64,000 nt of DNA from Ensifer adhaerens (GTDB lineage Bacteria > Pseudomonadota > Alphaproteobacteria > Rhizobiales > Rhizobiaceae). The stretch spans positions 558,001 to 622,000 of the forward strand of contig OCMG01000003.1 of NCBI GenBank assembly GCA_900215285.1, written 5' to 3'. A model generated the notes under the pieces. It had not been told where the DNA came from, did no database searches, and saw nothing but the letters and a program-made list of their open reading frames with translations. Below, in pieces: positions 54,873-62,715 of the stretch. Numbering within the stretch: the first letter of the stretch is position 1; each line of letters starts with the position of its first letter. The position numbers and the translations under genes are program-made.

Positions 54873-56015
54873 ATGCAGTCCACCTCTCAAGACCGCGGCG
54901 AAAATCCGATCCTGCAATTTGGTACCAGCCGGTTTCTGCTGGCGCATGCCGACCTTTTCATCTCGCAGGCGCTGGGTCGCGGCGAGGCGCTTGGCAAGGT
55001 GACGCTGGTTCAGACGACCGGCAGCGGGGAAAGCGCAAAGCGCGTGGCGGCGCTGGCGTCCGGAGCCTCCTACCCCATACGCGTGCGCGGCCTTGCCGAT
55101 GGGAAGGTCGTGGATGAAGAGTTGCAAGGCAATGCCATCGGCAAGGCACTGTTTGCGGGGCGCGATTGGCCGGCGGTACGCCAGGCTGGACTGGCAGCCC
55201 GAGTCATCCTGTCGAATACCGGCGATCGGGGCTTCGTTCTCGACCCTTCGGACACGCGCGAGAGCATTGCCGACCGGTCCGTTGCGCCGCGCAGTTTCCC
55301 AGCCAAGATCGCCGCCCTTCTGCTTGAGCGTTCGGAAGCCACACCGCAGCGACCGGTGTCGCTCTTTCCTTGCGAACTCATCGAGAAGAACGGTGAGCGG
55401 CTACGGGACCTTGTCACCGGACTGGGTCGCGACTGGGGCTTTCCGGAAAGCTACTTCTCCTATCTCGACACGCATTGCCGCTTCGCCAACAGCCTGGTCG
55501 ACCGGATCGTGTCCGAACCGATCGACCCGGTCGGCGCGGTCGCCGAACCCTATGCGCTCTGGGCGATCGGCGAGCAGGACGGTCTGGTCCTGCCCTGCAA
55601 GCATCCCGCGATCGTCGTGACATCCGATCTGCAGCGCTATGAAACGCTGAAGCTCCACATCCTCAACCTCGGCCACACATTCCTGGCGGACCGGTGGCGC
55701 AAAGAGGGGAGTTCGGCCGCGGAGACCGTGCGGGACATCCTGGGCGATCCCGCAGTCCGCGCCGATCTCGAGGCGGTGTGGCGCGAGGAAGTTTTCCCGG
55801 TGATGGCCGCACGCGGCCTCGGGGACGAGGCGGTGGCCTATGCCGCCCAGGTTCTGGATCGCTTCCTCAATCCCTTTCTGGTGCACAGGCTGTCGGACAT
55901 CGCGAACAATCACCTTGAAAAGATCAACCGCCGCATCCGGCCCATGGTCGAGGCAGGCCGATCGCTCGACCTGACCCAGCCGCACCTTGCGGCCATGCTG
56001 GAAGAGACGGCTTAA
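54873..56015 (+). CDS. Mannitol dehydrogenase family protein, UxaB (tagaturonate reductase)-like
   Basis: 380 aa polyol-specific long-chain dehydrogenase. N-terminal PILQFGTSRFLLAHADLFIS and the catalytic Lys-Asn-His set in LKLHILNLGHTFLADRW are visible. UxaB converts D-tagaturonate to D-altronate with NADH. At 380 aa it is shorter than E. coli UxaB (about 480). ATG 54873 with AGGAAA upstream is preferred over the TTG at 54846 that overlaps the lactonase. Fructuronate reductase activity is an alternative, but the dehydrogenase next door makes tagaturonate the better guess. Confidence 0.8.
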   Translation: MQSTSQDRGENPILQFGTSRFLLAHADLFISQALGRGEALGKVTLVQTTGSGESAKRVAALASGASYPIRVRGLADGKVVDEELQGNAIGKALFAGRDWPAVRQAGLAARVILSNTGDRGFVLDPSDTRESIADRSVAPRSFPAKIAALLLERSEATPQRPVSLFPCELIEKNGERLRDLVTGLGRDWGFPESYFSYLDTHCRFANSLVDRIVSEPIDPVGAVAEPYALWAIGEQDGLVLPCKHPAIVVTSDLQRYETLKLHILNLGHTFLADRWRKEGSSAAETVRDILGDPAVRADLEAVWREEVFPVMAARGLGDEAVAYAAQVLDRFLNPFLVHRLSDIANNHLEKINRRIRPMVEAGRSLDLTQPHLAAMLEETA

Positions 56016-56026
56016 AGGAGCTGACA

Positions 56027-57046
56027 ATGAGAAAAGCGCTCGCCATTGAGGCCGAAAACTCCGCCCGTTTCCGCACGGTCGAAAGCCAGCCCGTGGGGGC
56101 CGGGGAGGTGCGCGTCGACGTGCGCCATGTCGGGCTCTGCGGCAGCGACCTCAATACCTATCGCGGCCTCAATCCGCTGGTTGCACTGCCGCGCATCCCC
56201 GGCCATGAGATCGGCGGAGAAATCCTCGAAGTCGCCGCGGACGTCGACCCGACGTTGAAGGTAGGCGCGCGCGTGATCGTCATGCCCTATACCAATTGTG
56301 GAACCTGCAGTTCCTGCCGCAAGGGCCGCCTTAATGCCTGCCGCTACAATCGCACGCTCGGCGTCCAGCAGGATGGCGGTCTGGCAGACGATATCGTTCT
56401 GCCGGCGGAGAAGCTGATCCTCAACGAGACGCTGCCTGCGCAGCGTCTTGCGCTGGTCGAGCCGCTCTCGGTCGGCTTCCATGCCGTGGCGCGCGGCCGG
56501 ATCGAAAAGGGTGACAAGGTCGCCGTTATCGGATGCGGCATGATCGGCATGGGCGCGCTGATCGGCGCGGTGGCCAAGGGTGCAGAGGTGCTTGCCATCG
56601 ACATGAGCGAGCACAAGCTTGAGATTGCCCGCCGCTTCGGCGCTAGCGTTACGGTGAACGGCCGTAGCGTGGACGTGGCAGCGCGCGTGGCCGAATGGAC
56701 GAATGGCGATGGCGTCGATGTCGCCGTGGAGGCCGTCGGGCTGCCAGACACGTTCGTCCAGGCCATCGATCTTGCCTGCTTTGCCGGTCGCGTGGTCTAT
56801 ATCGGCTATTCGAAGGCGCCGGTGACCTACGACACCAAGTTCTTCAATCTGAAGGAACTGGACATCATGGGCTCGCGCAACGCGACGATGGATGACTTCA
56901 AGGCGGTCATCGCGCATCTGGAGACGATCGGTGAAACCGCCGATCTGCTGATCTCGAAAGTCTTTGCCTTCGATGAAGCGGAGTCAGCCTTCCCCTATTG
57001 GCGCGGGAACCCCGATGCGCTGAAGATCATCATCGAGAGGTCCTGA
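56027..57046 (+). CDS. Zinc-dependent alcohol dehydrogenase, L-galactonate 5-dehydrogenase (LgoD)-like
   Basis: 339 aa MDR enzyme with the complete zinc signatures: LCGSDLNTYRG, PGHEIGGEI, and the structural zinc loop NCGTCSSCRKGRLNAC. The Rossmann motif is VIGCGMIGMGAL. LgoD-type enzymes oxidise L-galactonate at C5 to D-tagaturonate. It starts 11 bp after the UxaB-like gene, so tagaturonate would be made and reduced by products of adjacent genes. Sorbitol or threonine dehydrogenase activity cannot be excluded from sequence alone. Confidence 0.82.
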   Translation: MRKALAIEAENSARFRTVESQPVGAGEVRVDVRHVGLCGSDLNTYRGLNPLVALPRIPGHEIGGEILEVAADVDPTLKVGARVIVMPYTNCGTCSSCRKGRLNACRYNRTLGVQQDGGLADDIVLPAEKLILNETLPAQRLALVEPLSVGFHAVARGRIEKGDKVAVIGCGMIGMGALIGAVAKGAEVLAIDMSEHKLEIARRFGASVTVNGRSVDVAARVAEWTNGDGVDVAVEAVGLPDTFVQAIDLACFAGRVVYIGYSKAPVTYDTKFFNLKELDIMGSRNATMDDFKAVIAHLETIGETADLLISKVFAFDEAESAFPYWRGNPDALKIIIERS

Positions 57047-57089
57047 TTTCATTCGCCGGCCCGGTCGCCTTTCTGTCACGCTGCCGGCT

Positions 57090-57106
57090 CGCGCGTCGAA
57101 CGCGCG
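57090..57106. terminator. Small GC hairpin between convergent genes
   Basis: CGCGCGT (57090-57096) and ACGCGCG (57100-57106) form a 7-bp stem with a 3-base loop just ahead of the MarR stop codon. No T-run; weak terminator candidate for both strands. Confidence 0.3.
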
Positions 57107-57109
57107 GCG

Positions 57110-57553
57110 TCACGGCCCGCGACGCTTGAGGAATTCCAGTGCCTTGACCAGTTGACGTGCGATGTCTTCGCCAAGAGCGTCTCGCAATTGTCGGTCATAT
57201 ATCTTGGCGCGACTGCCGAGATCGTGAAAGACCGAAAGTCCGCGCTCCGTCAGGCTGAGAAATTCCGCCCGCCGGTCGTCTTCACTGGGCGTGCGCAGGA
57301 GGAAGCCCGCACTTTCCAGTGCCGTGACTGCACGGCTGACCTTTGTCTTTTCGACATGCGTGATCACGCAGATGTCCCTTGCGGTCATGGTGCCGAATTT
57401 GCCGAGATTGGCCATCACGCGCCACTGGGTCCGTGTCATCCCGTGCAGGTCGCGATAAACGGCCTGGAAGGATTGCGAGGTTGCCTCTGCCGCCTGATTC
57501 AGGAGGTAGGGAAGAAATTGTTCGAGGTCGAACTGGGTGTTGTGCTCAGTCAT
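57110..57553 (-). CDS. MarR-family regulator, probably of the homogentisate genes
   Basis: 147 aa winged-helix regulator: MTRTQWRVMANLGKFGTMTARDICVITHVEKTKVSRAVTALESAGFLLRTPSEDDRRAEFLSLTERG holds the DNA-binding helices and the wing. It lies 167 bp downstream of maiA on the same strand, with the hmgA remnant beyond it, so it probably once controlled homogentisate breakdown. ATG 57553 is the first start and fits the family length. Since hmgA is broken, its current targets are uncertain. Confidence 0.85.
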   Translation of the reverse strand: MTEHNTQFDLEQFLPYLLNQAAEATSQSFQAVYRDLHGMTRTQWRVMANLGKFGTMTARDICVITHVEKTKVSRAVTALESAGFLLRTPSEDDRRAEFLSLTERGLSVFHDLGSRAKIYDRQLRDALGEDIARQLVKALEFLKRRGP

Positions 57554-57720
57554 GAGACATCCAGGATGCTGCCGCTTCGAAACTTTCGGGTCACCTGAGG
57601 CGAGTCACGATCACCCAACGAGAGCATAATCCGACCGGAGCGAAACAAGGATCCATAAGATCATGCTTCAAACAATAGAGTCTGGAGCGCCGGTCTGATT
57701 CAATCAGATTGAAGAGCGCT

Positions 57721-58347
57721 CTAGGTGGCCCGAACCTTGTCGGGATGTGCTTCGGCGAAGGCCTTTATCGATTCCAGGTGCGATGCGATAGCGCCGGTTC
57801 TGGGAAATCGCGCCATGTCCACACCCCAGCGCCGCGCGTTGTAAACCTGCGGGACAAGGCAGATGTCGGCAAGGCTGATGGTATTGCCGTGGCAATAATT
57901 TCCCTGTGACCCTTGCGCGAGCAGGGCTTCGAAGTCGGCGAGGCCATCAGCGATGAAATGCTTCATCCAGTCCTCCATCGTCGTGCCGCCCAGGGAGACC
58001 GCGTAGCGTGCGACCCGCATGTTGCAGACTGGATGGATTTCCATGGCTATCGCGTAAGCCAGCGCCCGTACGCGCGCTCGTGCCACGGGGGCTTTGGGGA
58101 GCCATCCCGCGGTTCGTGTTTCATCCAGATATTCGAGGATCGCCAGCGACTGCGTGAGCGCTTCGCCATCGATTTCGAGGGTCGGGACCAGGCCCTGCGG
58201 GTTTCGGGCGAGATAGGATGGGGTGCGTTGGACGCCATCAACGAGATTGATTGGGTCGCTGCCATAGGGCAGGCCGAGCAGGTTCAGCCCGATCCGGACC
58301 CGGTAGGATGCGGACGACCGCCAGTAGTCGTGAAGGGTGGTTTCCAT
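57721..58347 (-). CDS. maiA: MaiA: maleylacetoacetate isomerase (zeta-class GST)
   Basis: 208 aa glutathione-dependent isomerase of tyrosine/homogentisate breakdown. Motifs: LHDYWRSSASYRVRIGLNLLGL with the zeta-class SSxSYRVR active site, NPQGLVPTLEIDGEALTQSLAILEYLDE, and ISLADICLVPQVYNARRWGVDM. Start ATG 58347 has GGGAGC upstream; ATG 58371 adds 8 residues without support. The gene looks intact, yet its pathway partners hmgA and fahA are broken or absent here. Confidence 0.9.
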   Translation of the reverse strand: METTLHDYWRSSASYRVRIGLNLLGLPYGSDPINLVDGVQRTPSYLARNPQGLVPTLEIDGEALTQSLAILEYLDETRTAGWLPKAPVARARVRALAYAIAMEIHPVCNMRVARYAVSLGGTTMEDWMKHFIADGLADFEALLAQGSQGNYCHGNTISLADICLVPQVYNARRWGVDMARFPRTGAIASHLESIKAFAEAHPDKVRAT

Positions 58348-58447
58348 GTTGCTCCCGCTTTCTTTTTGCATAAGTCAAATCTAACTTGAAAAAGTTGAAA
58401 GTGCAACTAGTTTGCCCCGCAAGATGGACGATCCGTTTGAGGAGACG

Positions 58448-58887
58448 ATGAACCCGCATGCGCTTGACGCTTCCATGATCCGTGCCCCGAGCCGGCTCGG
58501 TGTCCACGATGGCTATATGCCGGGCTTCGGCAATGATTTCGAAACGGAAGCCTTGCCGGGAGCTTTGCCGCAGGGACTGAATTCGCCTCAGAAGTGCGAA
58601 TACGGCCTTTATGCCGAGCAGCTTTCCGGCACGGCCTTCACCGCACCGCGCGACCAGAACGAACGCACTTGGTGCTACCGCATCCGTCCCTCGGCCAGTA
58701 TTGCTGGGATCCGATCCCGCATGCGGATGAAAAGCTGACCTGGGTCACCGGCATGCGCACGGTCACGACGGCCGGTGACGTGAACACGCAGACCGGCATG
58801 GCCAGTCATGTCTATCTCGTGACGGAATCGATGGTGGACGAGTATTTCTATTCCGCCGATGGTGAATTGGCGCACCAGCCCAAATAG
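58448..58887 (+). pseudogene. hmgA: hmgA (homogentisate 1,2-dioxygenase) remnant with internal deletion and truncation
   Basis: The first part encodes the HmgA N-terminus ([52 protein letters not shown]) from ATG 58448. At about 58695 the reading frame changes and the family sequence resumes about 25-30 residues later ([50 protein letters not shown]). It then stops at 58887, roughly 150 residues in all against about 450 for a working enzyme. The catalytic iron site in the C-terminal half is gone. Divergent from maiA, as in intact clusters. Confidence 0.88.
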
Positions 58888-59061
58888 ACTTGGCAATACC
58901 GTATCGAGACATGCTGATGTGGCGCTTGGGATCCCACACTCGGCAGGACCAATTTCATCACATTCGGCGCTTCGCTATGTCTCTTAGGCGTGCGCCGACA
59001 CCGCGATGAACTACGACGTTTCCAGTTGCTCAGCATGAGAGCGGCGTCGGCCCCGCGACGA

Positions 59062-59943
59062 TCAACTGCACGGTCTAGGCGAATTGACCATCAGGCAGAG
59101 GATCGTGTGGAGCACCTGTGCGGCGATCTGGGCGGTATTGGTCGTCGGGTCGTATTGCGGGGCGACTTCGACCACGTCGCCACCGACGATGTTGAGACCA
59201 TCGAGACCGCGCAGGATCTGCAGGACTTCGCGGGGAAGCAGGCCGCCCACGTCCGGCGTGCCGGTGCCCGGAGCAAAACCCGGATCGACGCTGTCGATGT
59301 CGAAGGATACATAGGTCGGGCCGCCGCCGACGATCTCGCGCGCCTTCGCGATGATCTGCGGCAGGGAATCCTCGTTGATCTTCTCGGCATGGACCACGGT
59401 CATCCCGCTTTCATAGGAGAATTCCCAGAGATACTCGGCCGGACCGCGAATGCCGATCTGGATCGTGCGGCGCGGATCAAGGACGCCGTCGAGAACGGCG
59501 AGGCGGAACGGACCGCCATGTGTGAACTTTGTTCCTTCATAGGGGCCGGATGTGTCGCAATGTGCATCGATATGGATGAGGCCCACCGGCTCCTTCGCGC
59601 CGACAGCCTTGAGGATCGACGACGTGATCGAATGGTCGCCGCCGACGCTGAGTGGACGCACACCCGCTGCAACGACACGACGATAGAAGGCCTCGATATC
59701 GGCGTGGCATAGGGTGAGATCGAAACGGCTCTGCAGCGGCACGTCGCCGATATCGGCGATCTTGGCCTGTGTCAGCGGCGAGACCTTGAGAACATGGTCA
59801 TAGGGTCCGATGCGCTCGATGGTGCGCACGGCGCGCGGGTCGAAGCGGGTGCCATTGCGATTGGTGACGCCGAGATCCATCGGAACGCCGAGCAGTGCGA
59901 TATCGAGACCTCCAAAGTCATCGGAATTTGCCGCATCGGGCAT
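59062..59943 (-). CDS. Arginase/agmatinase (ureohydrolase) family protein
   Basis: 293 aa. The binuclear manganese site is intact: GGDHSITSSIL, HIDAHCDTSG and SFDIDSVDPGFAPGTGTPDVGG. Members remove urea from agmatine, guanidinobutyrate or guanidinopropionate; the GGLLPREVLQILRGL segment fits the agmatinase/guanidinobutyrase side more than arginase. I start at MPDAANSDD (59943) with AAGG 8 bp upstream; a TTG at 59967 is possible. The N-terminus is some 30 residues shorter than many relatives, and the sequence directly beyond belongs to a regulator remnant, so a rearrangement may have trimmed it. Confidence 0.85.
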   Translation of the reverse strand: MPDAANSDDFGGLDIALLGVPMDLGVTNRNGTRFDPRAVRTIERIGPYDHVLKVSPLTQAKIADIGDVPLQSRFDLTLCHADIEAFYRRVVAAGVRPLSVGGDHSITSSILKAVGAKEPVGLIHIDAHCDTSGPYEGTKFTHGGPFRLAVLDGVLDPRRTIQIGIRGPAEYLWEFSYESGMTVVHAEKINEDSLPQIIAKAREIVGGGPTYVSFDIDSVDPGFAPGTGTPDVGGLLPREVLQILRGLDGLNIVGGDVVEVAPQYDPTTNTAQIAAQVLHTILCLMVNSPRPCS

Positions 59944-60263
59944 GGTGAGAGCCTTTCTCTCGGTCAAGCTGAACGACCCGGGGGAATCGCGGGCGCTCTA
60001 CGCCGTTGCAGACGAGCGCGGCGGCTGTGAACTGGTGTTGCGCATCTACGCACGGATGGCGCGGGATATCGCGGCTCGCCACGGCGCCCGATGCCCGCTT
60101 TGATGATCCCGAAATGACGGTCTTCATTGGATTGAGCGCGGTTACGGGACCGGTAAAAGCCGTGCTTGACGGACAGATGCCGGCCCGTGGAGAGCTGTTT
60201 GTCGAGAATGAGCTGATCGAACTGCTGAGCGCCTATCTTCAGACCTACAAGCTCCCACGATGA
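59942..60263 (+). pseudogene. TetR-family regulator remnant (C-terminal part, frameshifted)
   Basis: Frame one gives VRAFLSVKLNDPGESRALYA and VADERGGCELVLRIYARMARDIAARHGA; near 60087 the frame shifts and continues PDARFDDPEMTVFIGLSAVTGPVKAVLDGQMP..LIELLSAYLQTYKLP. Joined, this reads as the ligand-binding C-terminal domain of a TetR regulator. The DNA-binding half is absent: the sequence before it belongs to the agmatinase gene on the other strand. Not functional. Confidence 0.65.
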
Positions 60264-60462
60264 ACTGACTGTCCGCCTTGCTCTGACTGAAGCGGTCCCG
60301 GCTTGAACCGCAATGTTTGCTGCGACTTTTCCAGCAGATCCAGCGGCATTGAATGGCGATTTTCTGCCTCGCCACGCCAGATGCTGAAGGTAGAGCCGCG
60401 GGCGGCAGCCGAACTGGTAATGAGGTTAGCCCAAGAGCAGGCCAACTCGTCCAGTGCGTATA

Positions 60463-61164
60463 CTAGGCAACGGACGTGTGCGCCATAAGCTCGCGCAGCA
60501 GACCCGCGGTCTCCTTCGGTTTCTCAATCGGAGGCAAATGGCCGCAATTCGGGATCACCCTCAAGACCGAACCGTCGATCGCCGCGTGGATCGCTTTTGC
60601 ACACGCAACCGGGATCATCGCGTCATCGGCACCGGATATGACCATGGTTGGAACGTTGATGATGGAAAGCACAGGGCGCTGATCGTCACGGTGTAATACC
60701 GCTTCGATTTGTCGAGCATAGATATCGGCGCCGACGCGAACACCCATGTCCACGATCTCGCTTCTGACGTCTTCCTCGGCATCGGGATGAACCAACCGGC
60801 CAAGGCCTGCCTGGCCGGCCGCGCGAAGATCCACACCCGCCCGGAGCGCGGCGACAGTGCGTCGACGCTGATCGGCTTGTTCGGGCGTGTCAGGAAAGGC
60901 GTTGCTGTCGACGATCGCCAATCCCATCACGCGATCGGATGCCAGGCGCATGATTTCAAGCGCCACCATTCCACCCATCGACACGCCCGCAAGGACGAAA
61001 CTCTCGGGTGCTGAGGCCAGAATGCGATGCGCCATCGCAGACAGGCTATCGTCCTGCAATGTGTCGCCGACCGTGCAACGCGCATCATCGCCGAGCGCAT
61101 CGATCGTGCGCGACCACACTGCCGCATCGCTGCCAAGACCGGGAATGAGAACAAAATCAAGCAT
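60463..61164 (-). CDS. Alpha/beta hydrolase
   Basis: 233 aa hydrolase with the fold's landmarks: LIPGLGSDAAVWS (oxyanion strand), nucleophile elbow GVSMGGMVALE with Ser, an acid in ISGADDAMIPV and His in NCGHLPPIEKP. The substrate is unknown; size and layout match small esterases. It is divergent from a MerR-type regulator and has a promoter with the stretched spacer that such regulators act on, so it is probably induced by the regulator's ligand. Confidence 0.85.
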   Translation of the reverse strand: MLDFVLIPGLGSDAAVWSRTIDALGDDARCTVGDTLQDDSLSAMAHRILASAPESFVLAGVSMGGMVALEIMRLASDRVMGLAIVDSNAFPDTPEQADQRRRTVAALRAGVDLRAAGQAGLGRLVHPDAEEDVRSEIVDMGVRVGADIYARQIEAVLHRDDQRPVLSIINVPTMVISGADDAMIPVACAKAIHAAIDGSVLRVIPNCGHLPPIEKPKETAGLLRELMAHTSVA

Positions 61165-61185
61165 CGACTGTACCTCCGAACTTTG

Positions 61186-61216
61186 TTATACACCTTCGAC
61201 CATGGTTTAAGGTCAA
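61186..61216 (-). promoter_or_regulatory. MerR-type promoter/operator for the hydrolase gene
   Basis: On the minus strand TTGACC (61216-61211) and GTATAA (61191-61186) are separated by 19 bp, longer than the normal 17. Nearly all of the spacer is a dyad running from ACCTT at 61192 to AAGGT at 61213, 18 of 22 bases symmetric. This is the arrangement by which MerR proteins twist DNA to activate. Confidence 0.75.
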
Positions 61217-61221
61217 GAGCG

Positions 61222-61578
61222 ATGCGGATCGGTGAATTTGCGCGTGAAACGGGCGTGAGCGCGTCTGCCATACGCTTCTATGAGAAGCGTGGTTTGTTGC
61301 CGCCCTCGAAACGCCAGGCGAACGGTTACCGTGACTACGATGCGGATGACGTGCGGCTTATTCGCTTGATCGAGCAATCGCGCGCGCTGGGTTTTTCTCT
61401 CAAGGACACGGCGAAATTCATGCGCCGTCCGCAGGAGGAGCGCCGCGACAAGCGCCGGCTGATACCAATCCTTGCTGAAAAGCTTGCATTGCTCGACCGG
61501 CATCTTGAAGAGGTTCATCAGCGGCGAGCCGCTATCGTGGCGTTCATGAACCTGATCAATGTGTCAAAGCCTAAGTGA
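61222..61578 (+). CDS. MerR-family transcriptional regulator
   Basis: 118 aa. Short regulator with the MerR DNA-binding domain at the N-terminus (RIGEFARETGVSASAIRFYEKRGLLPPSKRQANGYRDYDADDVRLIRLI), a dimerisation helix (AEKLALLDRHLEEVHQRRAAIVAFM) and almost no effector domain. There are no conserved Cys residues, so a metal sensor is unlikely; a small organic ligand fits better. Start ATG 61222 gives the canonical family N-terminus, although the frame stays open upstream through the promoter. Confidence 0.9.
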   Translation: MRIGEFARETGVSASAIRFYEKRGLLPPSKRQANGYRDYDADDVRLIRLIEQSRALGFSLKDTAKFMRRPQEERRDKRRLIPILAEKLALLDRHLEEVHQRRAAIVAFMNLINVSKPK

Positions 61579-61731
61579 GCGAATTCGATTTCGTTTTGCT
61601 GAAGGCGCGAAGCGGCCGACGTCACACACAAGCGTGAAAATGCAAACCCCTACAATGTAGTTTCAGCCCACCAGATCTATTCCGGCGGGCCCAAAATTAA
61701 AGCAATGCGCCGGAACGGCGGAGCCTGGCAC

Positions 61732-62640
61732 CTAATGATCTGTCCGAACTTCGGGCACGATCGCATCAAGTTCAAGCATTGCCTTGTCGTCCAGCGACAC
61801 TGACCCTGCAGCGCAGTTTTCCTCGAGATGGGAAACGTTCCGCGTTCCCGGAATGAGCAGTATATTTTCAGATTTCTTCAAAAGCCAAGCCAAACCGACC
61901 TGCGACGGCGTCGCGCCCAATCGATCTGCGACGGCAATGACCTCGGGCTGTTCGGTCACTTTCGCCATGCCTGCCGCCGCGCCGCCCAAGGGAAAAAACG
62001 GAACCCAGGCGATCGCGTTGTCCGTACAGAATGTCAGGAGATCGTCAAATTGCCTGTCCACGAGGCTGTAGGCATTTTGAACGCAGGCGATACCTGCCGA
62101 CGAGACCCGACGCACCGTATCCAATCCTACGGCACTCAGGCCGAAAGCGGCGATCTTGCCTTCTTCACGCAACGCCACCAACGTTGCGATCTGATCGTCA
62201 ATGTCGACGAGCTGATCGCCTTTCGCGACATGCGGTCCGGTATCGGCACGACGCAGATTGAGCAGCGGGAGTTGCTCCAGACCGAGGCTTCTCAGGCTGC
62301 TCTCAACGCTCGCGCGTAATTGTTCGGGTCGTTGAGCGAGCTTTATCGGAGATCCCCCGCCCGGATTGGGGTCTGCGCCGATCTTTGTCGCCACGACGAC
62401 ATCGTCTTCTGACTGAAGCGCATCCCGCAGCAGGTGATTGACGAAACCGTTTCCGTAAAACTCGGCGGTATCAATATGATTGACGCCGAGCTCGAGAGCC
62501 CGTTTGACAAGCGCAATTGCAGCTTGGCGGTCGCCAGCACTGTTGCGAAGCTGCATCGCGCCGAACCCGACACGCGCGACGGTATGCCCCGCGAAATGAT
62601 GGAGCCCACCAGGGGGCGTCGGGTTAGGGGTCTGTGCCAT
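61732..62640 (-). CDS. Aldo/keto reductase
   Basis: 302 aa. AKR landmarks: VNHIDTAEFYGNGFVNHLLRDAL (Asp/Tyr), VVVATKIGADPN (Lys), PLLNLRRADTGPH where the catalytic His is normally in a LxxxHxxD context but here reads LRRAD, GKIAAFGLSAVGLDTV, and ILLIPGTRNVSHLEEN for cofactor binding. The missing catalytic-type His is common in the AKR13-like branch. The substrate is unknown. Start MAQTPNPTPPGG at 62640; divergent from a TetR regulator that probably represses it. Confidence 0.88.
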   Translation of the reverse strand: MAQTPNPTPPGGLHHFAGHTVARVGFGAMQLRNSAGDRQAAIALVKRALELGVNHIDTAEFYGNGFVNHLLRDALQSEDDVVVATKIGADPNPGGGSPIKLAQRPEQLRASVESSLRSLGLEQLPLLNLRRADTGPHVAKGDQLVDIDDQIATLVALREEGKIAAFGLSAVGLDTVRRVSSAGIACVQNAYSLVDRQFDDLLTFCTDNAIAWVPFFPLGGAAAGMAKVTEQPEVIAVADRLGATPSQVGLAWLLKKSENILLIPGTRNVSHLEENCAAGSVSLDDKAMLELDAIVPEVRTDH

Positions 62641-62677
62641 ACAAATGTCCTGTGCTAAGCGAGAGAAAGCGGAGTAC

Positions 62678-62706
62678 CCTCCGTTTTTTTGCACCCTAAA
62701 CGGAGG
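62678..62706. promoter_or_regulatory. TetR operator candidate between the aldo/keto reductase and tetR
   Basis: CCTCCGTTT (62678-62686) and AAACGGAGG (62698-62706) are perfect inverted arms around an 11-bp centre, in the 75-bp gap between the divergent genes. Typical place for a TetR site that shuts both promoters. Confidence 0.6.
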
Positions 62707-62715
62707 AGCCTCCAC

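Noticed and set aside
58888..59061. Possible insertion-sequence end between the hmgA remnant and the agmatinase gene
   Set aside because: No terminal inverted repeats, target duplication or transposase frame could be seen; it is just an unassigned junction.
60264..60462. Minus-strand 66-codon frame (60245-60445) with a faint DNA-binding look
   Set aside because: Only a short stretch (STFSIWRGEAENRH) is suggestive; there is no ribosome site and no family I can name, so the 199-bp gap is left empty.
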